Positions 10,561-17,616 of a DNA stretch of 17,616 bases are shown piece after piece. The translations under genes and the position numbers were made by a program. Location of the stretch: contig JAGGAG010000035.1 of NCBI GenBank assembly GCA_017889745.1, positions 1 through 17,616 on the forward strand, given 5' to 3'. Under the pieces are notes generated by a model. That model was given only the letters and a program-made list of their open reading frames with translations, did not search any database and was not told the DNA's origin. Position 1 is the first letter of the stretch. Every line of letters begins with the position of its first letter. Origin of the DNA: Gemmatimonadota bacterium. GTDB taxonomy: Bacteria; Gemmatimonadota; Gemmatimonadetes; Gemmatimonadales; GWC2-71-9.

Positions 10561-11145
10561 GGTGCCGCCGGGGTGGTCAATTGGGGCGAGACGACCGCTG
10601 GTTTCGGAGTACTTCGATCCGCACGCACCACACACCGCGCGTCCGCCCTCCACCGCGAGCCTCACTCCGCACTGGCACATCCAGCCAATGCGCCGGGCCG
10701 GGACCCCAACCATCAGGCCGTAGGCAGGCACGTCGCCGGTGATGACCGCCCCCGCTCCGATGAACGCGTACTCGCCGAGGGTCACGCCGCACACGATGGT
10801 TGCATTGGCCCCGATCGTGGCCCCCCGGCGCACCAGCGTCGGCTTGTACTCCGCCTTCCGGGACACGTGGCTCCGCGGGTTGATCACGTTGGTGAAGACG
10901 CAACTCGGGCCGCAGAATACCTCGTCCTCGAGCGTGACACCCTCGTAGATCGACACGTTGTTCTGGACCTTCACGTCGTTCCCGAGCCGGGTGCGCGGCA
11001 TCACCACCACGTTCTGGCCGAGGTTGCACCGCTCGCCGATGATGGCCCCCGGCATCACGTGCGAGAAGTGCCAGATCTTCGTGCCGGCACCGATCACGGC
11101 GCCGTCGTCCACATAGCTCGACTCGTGCACGAAGTAATCAGCCAT
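10555..11145 (-). CDS. UDP-2-acetamido-3-amino-2,3-dideoxy-glucuronate N-acetyltransferase (WbpD/WlbB-like)
   Basis: This 196-residue protein is a left-handed beta-helix acetyltransferase. Imperfect hexapeptide repeats run from about residue 13 to 150 (for example GAVIGAG, GAIIGERC, GATIGANATIVCG, GAGAVI), followed by the GVPAR exit motif. WbpD/WlbB enzymes use acetyl-CoA to acetylate the 3-amino group of UDP-GlcNAc3NA, the last step before UDP-GlcNAc(3NAc)A. The C-terminal tail begins GWMCQCG and carries four cysteines, C157, C159, C172 and C175, in a zinc-ribbon-like C-x-C-x12-C-x2-C arrangement; similar tails occur in some family members. The two genes downstream are the aminotransferase and dehydrogenase of the same pathway, which makes the specific call likely. 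Other sugar N-acetyltransferases share this fold, so substrate remains inference. Confidence 0.85.
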   Translation of the reverse strand: MADYFVHESSYVDDGAVIGAGTKIWHFSHVMPGAIIGERCNLGQNVVVMPRTRLGNDVKVQNNVSIYEGVTLEDEVFCGPSCVFTNVINPRSHVSRKAEYKPTLVRRGATIGANATIVCGVTLGEYAFIGAGAVITGDVPAYGLMVGVPARRIGWMCQCGVRLAVEGGRAVCGACGSKYSETSGRLAPIDHPGGTS

Positions 11146-12100
11146 GCAGGTACTCCCCCTGGGTTCCGATGAGCTTCACTTCCGTGTCCAGCGCTACCCC
11201 GAACTGCTCCCGCACCCGGGATTGGGCCAGGTCGATCAGTGCCCGGACATCCGCGGCAGTCGCGCCCCCGGTGTTGACGAAATAGTTCGCGTGCATTGAA
11301 GAAATTTCCGCGCCACCGACCCGGTACCCCTTGAGTCCGGCGGCCTCGACGAGCTGGCCGGCCGTACGGGGGCCCTCCCGGCGTTTCCACGCGGGGCCGC
11401 CCGGGTTCTTGAATACGCTGCCGCAGCAGGGCTGACTGAACGGCGTGCCTTCCTGCCGCCACCGGAAGAGTTCCGCCACTTCTTCAGCCAGCCGCTCCCT
11501 CGGCTCCGCGCGGAGGGTGACATCGGCCTCCAGGACCACGAGGCCATCCAGGCCGCTCCGGCGATAGGTGAACGGCACGTCCGCCCGCGTCAGCCAGCGC
11601 TCCTGGCCATTCCCGTCGACCACCAGCACGCGCGTCACGACTTCCGCCCACTCGCCGCCGTGACAGCCTGCGTTCATGTAGACGCCGCCGCCGACGGTGC
11701 CCGGCACGCCCACGAACTTGTGCAGTCCGGCCCAGCCCGCCTCGGCGCTGCGACGCGCCGCAAGCGGGCCGGGAAGCCCCGCCCCGAGCCGCCAGTGCTC
11801 GCCCGCCGATTCGATCCCGTCGATGCCCTTGCCGAGCCGGATGACGAGCGCATCGAGCCCGCCGTCGGGAAAGAGGAGGTTGGAGCCGAGCCCGAGGGCA
11901 AACCAGGGAACACCGGCCCGCCGCGCCGCCTGGAGCGCGATGCCGACGTCCTCGGGACCGGATGGAAGCAGGATGGTGGCCGGGCCGCCGATGCGGTACG
12001 TCGAGTATCGCGCCAGCGGCTCGGCCTCACGGACATCACCGCGGACGATGGCGCGAAGCGCCGCGGCAAACCCCGGCGCGCGCGCGGTCACCCCGCCCAT
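11138..12100 (-). CDS. murB: UDP-N-acetylmuramate dehydrogenase
   Basis: MurB is the FAD-dependent cytoplasmic enzyme that reduces UDP-GlcNAc-enolpyruvate to UDP-MurNAc, the second committed step of peptidoglycan synthesis. In the 320-residue form chosen here, the FAD-binding region starts at YSTYRIGG (32-39) and continues with LGLGSNLLF (69-77) and GVPGTVGGGVYMNAG (131-145). Catalytic residues are visible: R180 in FTYRRS, S228 in GSVFKNP and E307 in LDTEVKLIG. The short loop between these elements is like type II MurB proteins of Gram-positive bacteria and thermophiles. The start is uncertain. An ATG at 12133 would overlap carB by 46 nt, the ATG at 12100 overlaps by 13 nt, and a GTG at 12091 forms a GTGA overlap. 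I chose 12100. The stop overlaps the downstream acetyltransferase by 8 nt. Confidence 0.95.
   Translation of the reverse strand: MGGVTARAPGFAAALRAIVRGDVREAEPLARYSTYRIGGPATILLPSGPEDVGIALQAARRAGVPWFALGLGSNLLFPDGGLDALVIRLGKGIDGIESAGEHWRLGAGLPGPLAARRSAEAGWAGLHKFVGVPGTVGGGVYMNAGCHGGEWAEVVTRVLVVDGNGQERWLTRADVPFTYRRSGLDGLVVLEADVTLRAEPRERLAEEVAELFRWRQEGTPFSQPCCGSVFKNPGGPAWKRREGPRTAGQLVEAAGLKGYRVGGAEISSMHANYFVNTGGATAADVRALIDLAQSRVREQFGVALDTEVKLIGTQGEYLHG
11153..11160 (-). promoter_or_regulatory. Strong Shine-Dalgarno site for the acetyltransferase gene
   Basis: On the minus strand this reads AGGGGGAG and ends 7 nt before the ATG at 11145. It lies within the last codons of murB, so the downstream start has its own ribosome site as well as the 8-nt overlap. 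It supports 11145 as the start. Confidence 0.6.
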
Positions 12101-15100
12101 TCGGCGGTCATCTCGCGGGCGGCCTCGTGCCATTCCTGGAGCGAGCGCACCTCGCCCGCGCGGCTGCGCAACGCGATGATGGCATCGCAGCCAGCCGAGG
12201 CGGCCGACATCGTGGTAGTGTAGGCCACGCGGTGCTGCAGCGCCGCACGGCGCATCGCATAGTCGTCCTGCTGCGTGAGCTTGCCGAGCGGCGTGTTCAC
12301 CAGCATGTGAATCTGCCCCGACACCAGAAGGTCGATGGCGTTGGGGCGGCCCTCGTGCACCTTGAGGACGCGTTCGGCCGGAACGCCGCGCCCCCGGAGA
12401 TGCCGCGCGGTGCCCTGGGTCGCGAAGATCTTGAAGCCGAGCGCATGGAACCGGCGCGCGATCGGGACCACGGTGTCCTTGTCGTTGTCGTTTACCGTGA
12501 TGAAGATGGCGCCCTCGAGGGGCAGCGAGCCGTCCACCGCGGCCTGCGCCTTGGCGAACGCCATCCCGAAGCCGTCAGCGATGCCCATGACCTCTCCGGT
12601 CGAGCGCATCTCGGGCCCCAGCAGGAGGTCCACGCCGGGCAGCTTGCTGAAGGGGAAGACCGCTTCCTTCACCGAGACGTAGGGATGCAGCACCTCGTCC
12701 TGGAGCCCGAGTTCGTCCAGCGTCTTCCCCACCATCACCGCCGCGGCCATGCTGGCGAGCGGGACACCGGTGGTCTTGGACACGAACGGCACGGTGCGGG
12801 AACCGCGCGGGTTCACCTCGAGCACGTACACCACGCCATCCTTGATTGCGTACTGCACGTTGATCAGGCCCACGACGCCGAGCGCCAGCGCGAACTGGCG
12901 GGTATAGGCCCGCATCTGCTCAACCTCGCGCTCCTTGATGAGGTACGGCGGCATGACACAGGCCGAGTCGCCGGAGTGGATGCCGGCGTCCTCGATGTGC
13001 TGCATCACGCCGCCGATGGTGCAGCGCACGCCATCGGAGATGGCATCCACATCGGCTTCGAAGGCGTCCTCCAGGAACCGGTCGATGAGCACGGGATGCT
13101 CCGGCGCCACCCGGGCCGCGCGCTCGAAGTAGCGCATGAGCGACTCGTCGTCGTACACGATCTCCATGGCGCGCCCGCCCAGCACATATGACGGCCGGAC
13201 GAGCACTGGGTAGCCGATGCGCGCCGCCACGGCCACGGCGTCGGGCACCGAGCGCGCCACCCCGGCCTCCGGTTGACGGACACCGAGCTCGCGGGCCAGT
13301 TTCTCGAAGCGGCCGCGGTCCTCCGCCGCGTCGATGGAATCGGGCGAGGTGCCCAGGATCCGCACGCCGGCGCCCTCCAGGCCGCGCGCGAGCCGCAGTG
13401 GCGTCTGCCCGCCGAGCTGGACCACCACGCCGAGCGGCTGCTCGAGGGCCACGATCTCGAGGACATCCTCGAGCGTCAGCGGCTCGAAGTAGAGGGCGTC
13501 CGAGATATCAAAGTCGGTGGAGACCGTCTCGGGATTCGAGTTGACCATCACGGTGCGGTACCCCAGCCGCCGGAACTCGAGCACGGCGCGGACGCAGCAG
13601 TAGTCGAACTCGACGCCCTGGCCGATTCGGTTCGGCCCGCTGCCGAGAATCACGACGGTCTTGTCGCCCACGCGCGCGGACTCGTTCTCCTCGTCGTACG
13701 AGGAATACAGGTAGGGCGTGCTTGAGGGGAACTCGCCCGCGCAGGTGTCCACCGTCTTGTAGACCGGCCGGAGGCCGAGGCCATGACGACGGGTCCGGGC
13801 CTCCTCCTCGGTGATCCCGTCGAGCAGCGCCAGCTGCTTATCGGAGAAGCCGAGACGCTTCATCTTCCGGAGCGCCGTGCGCTCCCGTGCATCGTCCGTC
13901 CTGTCGGGGCGCGCCTTCCACTCCGCCTCCGCGTCGAGCAGGTCCTGCAACTGGCCGATGAACCAGGGGTCGATGCCGCTGCGCTCGCTGATCTCGGCGA
14001 TTCCGATGCCGCCCTCGAGCGCCCGCCGCACCTGGAAGATGCGCTCGGGTGTGGGCCGCCGGAGCGCTGCTCGCACCGTCTCGATGTCACCATCGTCGAG
14101 CCGGTCATCCACCGGGCTGGCCGCCGTTACCCACCCGATTCGGTCGGCCTCGAGGCCCCGGAAGCCCTTCTGCAGCGCCTCCTTGAAGGTGCGGCCGATC
14201 GCCATCACCTCACCCACCGACTTCATCTGCGTGGTGAGGGTGGGATCGGCCGTCGGGAACTTCTCGAAGGCAAAGCGGGGAATCTTCACGACGACATAGT
14301 CGAGCACCGGCTCGAACGAGGCCGGCGTGGTCTTCGTGATGTCGTTGGGAAGCTCGTCCAGCCGGTAGCCGACGGCCACCTTGGTGCCGATGCGTGCGAT
14401 CGGGAAGCCCGTGGCCTTGGAGGCGAGCGCCGAGCTGCGCGAAACGCGCGGGTTCATCTCGATGACGAGCTGCTCGCCGGTGGTGGGGCTCACGGCGAAC
14501 TGGATGTTGCAGCCACCCGCCGCGACGCCGACTTCCCGGATGATCTTGATGGCGGAGTCGCGCATGATCTGGTACTCGTGGTCGGACAGCGTCATCGCCG
14601 GCGCCACGGTGATGGAGTCGCCGGTATGCACGCCCATCGGATCGAGGTTTTCGATGGTGCACACGATCACGACATTGTCGGCGCCGTCGCGCATCACCTC
14701 GAGCTCGAACTCCTTCCATCCGATGACGCTCTTTTCCACCAGCACCGAGCCCACCGGCGACAGCTCGAGCCCGCGCCGGATCAGCGCGTCGAACTCTTCC
14801 CGGTTGTAGGCGATGCCGCCGCCGGACCCTCCGAGCGTGTACGACGGCCGGCAGATGGCGGGATACCCCGTCTCCGCGACCGCGTCCATCGCTTCCGCCA
14901 CCGAGCGCACCACCCGTCCCGGCGGCGTGGCGAGCCCGATGCGCTTCATGGCCTCGGCAAACTCGGCGCGATCCTCCGCGATCCGGATCGCGCGCTCGTT
15001 GGCGCCAATGAGCTCGACCCCGAACCGCTCCAGCGTGCCATCACGGTGCAGTGCCATCGCCACGTTGAGCGCGGTCTGGCCGCCCATGGTGGGCAGCAGG

Positions 15101-15354
15101 GCGTCCGGGCGCTCCCGCTCGATGATCTTGGCCACCCACTCGGGCGTCACCGGCTCGATGTAGGTCCGGTCGGCGAGCTCCGGGTCGGTCATGATCGTGG
15201 CCGGATTCGAGTTCACCAGGATGACCCGGTAGCCCTCTTCCTTGAGCGCGCGCACGGCCTGCGTCCCGGAGTAGTCGAACTCGGCGCCCTGACCGATGAT
15301 GATCGGGCCCGAGCCGATGAGGAGAATCGACTTGATATCGTTACGCCGTGGCAT
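12088..15354 (-). CDS. carB: Carbamoyl-phosphate synthase, large (ammonia) chain
   Basis: This is the large subunit that makes carbamoyl phosphate from bicarbonate, ammonia and two ATP, feeding pyrimidine and arginine synthesis; it normally pairs with the glutaminase subunit CarA. The 1088-residue protein shows the internal duplication of the family. The first synthase half begins with GSGPIIIGQGAEFDYSG at 15-30. A linking or oligomerisation region spans roughly 405-560, the second half begins with GSGPNRIGQG at 571-580, and a C-terminal MGS-like allosteric domain covers about 940-1088 with the late VNTPLGK motif. Length matches the usual 1060-1090. The ATG at 15354 is preceded by a G-run and lies inside the end of fcl. 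carA is not adjacent: upstream is fcl and downstream is murB, so the partner must be elsewhere. Identification is secure. Confidence 0.98.
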   Translation of the reverse strand: MPRRNDIKSILLIGSGPIIIGQGAEFDYSGTQAVRALKEEGYRVILVNSNPATIMTDPELADRTYIEPVTPEWVAKIIERERPDALLPTMGGQTALNVAMALHRDGTLERFGVELIGANERAIRIAEDRAEFAEAMKRIGLATPPGRVVRSVAEAMDAVAETGYPAICRPSYTLGGSGGGIAYNREEFDALIRRGLELSPVGSVLVEKSVIGWKEFELEVMRDGADNVVIVCTIENLDPMGVHTGDSITVAPAMTLSDHEYQIMRDSAIKIIREVGVAAGGCNIQFAVSPTTGEQLVIEMNPRVSRSSALASKATGFPIARIGTKVAVGYRLDELPNDITKTTPASFEPVLDYVVVKIPRFAFEKFPTADPTLTTQMKSVGEVMAIGRTFKEALQKGFRGLEADRIGWVTAASPVDDRLDDGDIETVRAALRRPTPERIFQVRRALEGGIGIAEISERSGIDPWFIGQLQDLLDAEAEWKARPDRTDDARERTALRKMKRLGFSDKQLALLDGITEEEARTRRHGLGLRPVYKTVDTCAGEFPSSTPYLYSSYDEENESARVGDKTVVILGSGPNRIGQGVEFDYCCVRAVLEFRRLGYRTVMVNSNPETVSTDFDISDALYFEPLTLEDVLEIVALEQPLGVVVQLGGQTPLRLARGLEGAGVRILGTSPDSIDAAEDRGRFEKLARELGVRQPEAGVARSVPDAVAVAARIGYPVLVRPSYVLGGRAMEIVYDDESLMRYFERAARVAPEHPVLIDRFLEDAFEADVDAISDGVRCTIGGVMQHIEDAGIHSGDSACVMPPYLIKEREVEQMRAYTRQFALALGVVGLINVQYAIKDGVVYVLEVNPRGSRTVPFVSKTTGVPLASMAAAVMVGKTLDELGLQDEVLHPYVSVKEAVFPFSKLPGVDLLLGPEMRSTGEVMGIADGFGMAFAKAQAAVDGSLPLEGAIFITVNDNDKDTVVPIARRFHALGFKIFATQGTARHLRGRGVPAERVLKVHEGRPNAIDLLVSGQIHMLVNTPLGKLTQQDDYAMRRAALQHRVAYTTTMSAASAGCDAIIALRSRAGEVRSLQEWHEAAREMTAEWAG

Positions 15355-16294
15355 TCATCCCCCGGTCCGCGTGTTCGACATACCAGTGATACGCCGACGC
15401 GATGCCCGCACGAAGCGGAATGCGCGACGTCCAGCCCAGCGCCGCCAGTTTTGACACGTCCATCACCTTGCGCGGCGTCCCGTCCGGCTTGCCGGCATCG
15501 TAGGTGAAGCGCCCGCGGTAGCCGACCACCTCCGCGACGAGTTCGGCCAGCTCACGGATCGAGACGTCCGTCCCGGATCCCACGTTGAGGAAGCCGGGCT
15601 GGCTCACGTGGTCCATGAGGAAACAGGCCGCGTCCGCCACATCGTCGACATGCAGGAACTCGCGCCGGGGCCGGCCACTGCCCCAGATCACAACCTCGTC
15701 GCCCCCGCGGCGGGCCGCCTCGTGGCACTTCCGGATGAGCGCCGGCAGCACATGGGACGTGTGCAGGTCAAAGCTGTCGTTCGGCCCGTACAGGTTGCAC
15801 GGCATCGCCGAGATGAAGTCCGAGCCATGCTGGGCGCGGTAGGCGTCGCAGAGCTTGATCGCCGCAATCTTGGCGATGGCGTACGCCTCATTCGTCGGCT
15901 CCAGCGGGCCGGTCAGCAAGGCCTCTTCCCTGAGCGGCTGGGGTGCGAGGCGCGGATAGATGCAGGAGCTTCCCAGGTTCAGGAGCTTCCGGACGCCGTG
16001 ACGATGCGCCGAGGCGAGGACATTGAGGGCGATCCTGAGGTTGACGTCCAGGAAGTCCACGGGCGACTCCATGTTCGCCAGAATCCCGCCGACCCGTGCC
16101 GCCGCGAGGAAGACGTACGCCGGCCTCGTCTCGCGGAAGAACGCGTCGACCGCCGCTGCGTGGGACAGGTCGAGTTCGTCGCGCGTCGCGAGCACGAGGT
16201 CCGCGTGGCCCCTCGCCCGGAGCGCCCGGACAATCGCGCTGCCCACCATGCCGCGGTGGCCCGCGACGAAGATGCCTGACCCGGGCGGTATCAT
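15341..16294 (-). CDS. fcl: GDP-L-fucose synthase
   Basis: This bifunctional 3,5-epimerase/4-reductase (also called WcaG) turns GDP-4-keto-6-deoxymannose into GDP-L-fucose using NADPH. The 317-residue protein starts MIPPGSGIFVAGHRGMVG with the G12-x2-G15-x2-G18 nucleotide motif. S109, C111, Y138, K142 and H181 correspond, with a constant offset of two, to the catalytic Ser107, Cys109, Tyr136, Lys140 and His179 of the E. coli enzyme. The frame stays open upstream to 16516, but the added residues are low-complexity read-through of gmd. The ATG at 16294 gives a clean ATGA overlap with the gmd stop and places the Rossmann strand correctly. The 3' end overlaps carB by 14 nt. Together with gmd it completes GDP-L-fucose synthesis from GDP-mannose. 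Identification is secure. Confidence 0.96.
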   Translation of the reverse strand: MIPPGSGIFVAGHRGMVGSAIVRALRARGHADLVLATRDELDLSHAAAVDAFFRETRPAYVFLAAARVGGILANMESPVDFLDVNLRIALNVLASAHRHGVRKLLNLGSSCIYPRLAPQPLREEALLTGPLEPTNEAYAIAKIAAIKLCDAYRAQHGSDFISAMPCNLYGPNDSFDLHTSHVLPALIRKCHEAARRGGDEVVIWGSGRPRREFLHVDDVADAACFLMDHVSQPGFLNVGSGTDVSIRELAELVAEVVGYRGRFTYDAGKPDGTPRKVMDVSKLAALGWTSRIPLRAGIASAYHWYVEHADRGMNATA

Positions 16295-17346
16295 CCTGCG
16301 GTGCCGCGCTCCACGGCCACCTCGGCGTCCACCATCATGCGCACCAGCTGCTCGAAGTCGACCCTGGGCGCCCAGCCGAGCTGTTCGCGTGCGCGCGTAG
16401 CATCCCCGAGCAGCACTTCCACCTCGGTGGGCCGGAAGTAGCGGGGATCCACCCGGATGAGCACCGTACCGCTGCGGCGGTCGCGACCCGTTTCCTCCAC
16501 ACCCTCGCCATCCCACACCAGGTCGATGTCGACGCGGGCGAATGCGCGCTCGGTGAATTCGCGTACCGAATGGGTCTCCCCGGTCGCGATGACGAAGTCA
16601 GCCGGGGCCGGCTGCTGCAGCATCAGCCACATGGCCTCGACATAGTCTCCGGCATAGCCCCAGTCGCGCTGCGCGTTGAGGTTGCCCAGATACAGCGCCT
16701 TTTCGCGGCCCGAGGCGATGCGGGCCGCGGCCCGCGCGATCTTGCGGGTCACGAACGTCTCGCCGCGCGTGGGCGACTCGTGGTTGAACAGGATGCCGGA
16801 GCAGGCGAACAGGCCGTACGCCTCCCGGTAGTTCACCGTGATCCAGTGCGCATAGAGCTTGGCGACGCCGTAGGGGCTTCGCGGATAGAACGGCGTGCGC
16901 TCCGTCTGCGGCGTCTCCTGGACCAGGCCGAACATCTCGCTCGTGGACGCCTGATAGAATCGCGTGCGGTCCCGCAGCCCGAGGATCCGGATGGCCTCGA
17001 GCAGGCGAAGGGTGCCGAGTGCATCGGCATTGGCCGTGTACTCGGGAGTCTCGAAGGACACGTGCACGTGACTCTGTGCGGCAAGGTTGTAGATCTCCGT
17101 CGGCTGCGTTTCCTGGATGATCCGGATCAGGTTCGTCGAGTCGGTGAGGTCGCCGAAATGGAGCGTGAAGTTCCGCCCGCCGATGTGCGGATCGACATAG
17201 AGGTGATCGACGCGCTGCGTATTGAACAGGGAGGAGCGGCGCTTGACGCCATGCACCGCGTAGCCCTTGCGGAGCAGGAACTCGGCCAGGAGCGCACCGT
17301 CCTGCCCGGTTACGCCCGTGATCAACGCCACGCGGTCCGTCATCAT
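16291..17346 (-). CDS. gmd: GDP-mannose 4,6-dehydratase
   Basis: This cytoplasmic extended SDR converts GDP-D-mannose to GDP-4-keto-6-deoxy-D-mannose, the common precursor of GDP-L-fucose and GDP-D-rhamnose. The 351-residue protein has the NADP-binding G11-x2-G14-x2-G17 motif near its N-terminus (ITGVTGQDG). The catalytic set is T135 and E137 in STSEMFG, Y159 and K163; the T-E-Y spacing matches characterised Gmd enzymes. The family signature NHESP lies at 188-192, and the RDWGYAGDYVEAMW stretch follows at about 227-240. Length is normal or slightly short for the family (about 350-370). The start at 17346 (ATG ATG) overlaps the upstream reductase by 4 nt, and the stop overlaps fcl by 4 nt, so the three genes are probably translationally coupled. 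Identification is secure. Confidence 0.97.
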   Translation of the reverse strand: MMTDRVALITGVTGQDGALLAEFLLRKGYAVHGVKRRSSLFNTQRVDHLYVDPHIGGRNFTLHFGDLTDSTNLIRIIQETQPTEIYNLAAQSHVHVSFETPEYTANADALGTLRLLEAIRILGLRDRTRFYQASTSEMFGLVQETPQTERTPFYPRSPYGVAKLYAHWITVNYREAYGLFACSGILFNHESPTRGETFVTRKIARAAARIASGREKALYLGNLNAQRDWGYAGDYVEAMWLMLQQPAPADFVIATGETHSVREFTERAFARVDIDLVWDGEGVEETGRDRRSGTVLIRVDPRYFRPTEVEVLLGDATRAREQLGWAPRVDFEQLVRMMVDAEVAVERGTAG

Positions 17347-17616
17347 GCCCCCTTCACAGGCTGCGCGTCCTTCGTGAACGACCCGACCACATCGGCCAGC
17401 GTCTGGTCGAGCTCAAATTGCGGGGTCCAGCCGAGTGCGGCCAGCCGGCTGCCGTCGCCAACCAGGTACTCGAGGTCGGCGGGACGGAACAGCGCCGGAT
17501 CGATCACGGACTCCACCTCCCAGCCCGCCGCGGCGGCGATGCGCGCGAGCAGTTCGTGCAGGGACACGCCGCGGCCGCTGGCGACGTTGTATACGGTTCC
17601 CGGTTCGCCGTGGTCG
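17343..17616 (-). CDS. GDP-4-keto-6-deoxy-D-mannose reductase-like SDR (partial, C-terminal 90 residues)
   Basis: Only the last 90 codons are in the window; the gene continues beyond 17616. The visible part begins DHGEPGTVYNVASGRG and is the substrate-binding C-terminal half of an extended short-chain dehydrogenase. The pattern of a YNVASG turn, then DPALFRPADLE, then a VGDGSRLAALGW stretch and a QTLADVV helix is typical of the Rmd family. These enzymes reduce GDP-4-keto-6-deoxy-D-mannose to GDP-D-rhamnose in the cytoplasm. The NAD(P)-binding glycine motif and the catalytic YxxxK lie outside the window, so activity cannot be judged. Its TGA overlaps the gmd start as ATGA, and gmd makes exactly this substrate, which supports the call. 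It could instead be a related GDP-sugar epimerase or reductase such as a 6-deoxytalose synthase. Family call good, exact product tentative. Confidence 0.75.
   Translation of the reverse strand, partial: DHGEPGTVYNVASGRGVSLHELLARIAAAAGWEVESVIDPALFRPADLEYLVGDGSRLAALGWTPQFELDQTLADVVGSFTKDAQPVKGA

Noticed and set aside
11962..13191. 409-codon open frame on the plus strand
   Set aside because: It runs opposite murB and carB; both minus-strand products are fully conserved and the plus frame shows no motif.
13783..15507. 574-codon open frame on the plus strand
   Set aside because: It is antisense to carB and the end of fcl. It has no recognisable domain and the same mirror composition.
16295..16516. 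N-terminal extension of fcl
   Set aside because: The extra 74 residues are out-of-frame gmd sequence. The ATG at 16294 starts just before the Rossmann motif.

Overview
The window is a stretch of bacterial chromosome that is GC-rich (roughly two thirds by eye). All 16 recognisable genes lie on the minus strand, so it reads from high to low coordinates. Fourteen genes are complete. The first (C-terminal end of a sugar reductase, running off at 17616) and the last (N-terminal 600 codons of secA, running off at position 1) are cut by the window edges. A BamD-like lipoprotein, a second lipoprotein and MurB point to a Gram-negative cell with an outer membrane and peptidoglycan. The GC content and the style of the proteins suggest a Gemmatimonadota-like organism. 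That placement is inference and cannot be proved from this window.

Layout in transcription order. (1) 17616-15341: GDP-sugar block, with a partial GDP-4-keto-6-deoxymannose reductase (rmd-like), gmd and fcl, predicted to make GDP-D-rhamnose and GDP-L-fucose. (2) 15354-11138: housekeeping genes carB (pyrimidine and arginine precursor) and murB (peptidoglycan precursor). (3) 11145-6956: a hexapeptide N-acetyltransferase, a DegT-family aminotransferase, a Gfo/Idh/MocA dehydrogenase and a UDP-GlcNAc 6-dehydrogenase. Together these match the WbpD/WbpE/WbpB/WbpA (Wlb) pathway to UDP-2,3-diacetamido-2,3-dideoxy-glucuronic acid. (4) 6951-4712: ugd and a UDP-glucuronate decarboxylase, giving UDP-glucuronate and UDP-xylose. 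(5) 4715-2378: a cytoplasmic TPR protein, a TPR-rich lipoprotein and a BamD-like lipoprotein. (6) 2381-1: nadD and secA.

The genes are packed with almost no spacing. Eight junctions are 4-nt ATGA/GTGA overlaps, and the rest are overlaps of 1 to 14 nt or 4-nt gaps. The one exception is a 92-nt gap at 10463-10554, which holds an unusually AT-rich imperfect dyad. The region therefore looks like one or two long transcripts that join nucleotide-sugar supply for surface polysaccharide with essential envelope and housekeeping genes. No glycosyltransferase, flippase, polymerase, tRNA, rRNA, mobile element or CRISPR array is visible.

The sugar enzymes are known families, so I do not see a clearly new biochemical system. 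The most open points are the unassigned TPR lipoprotein, the nature of the AT-rich dyad, the fate of the activated sugars, and the coupling of these genes with secA, murB and carB.
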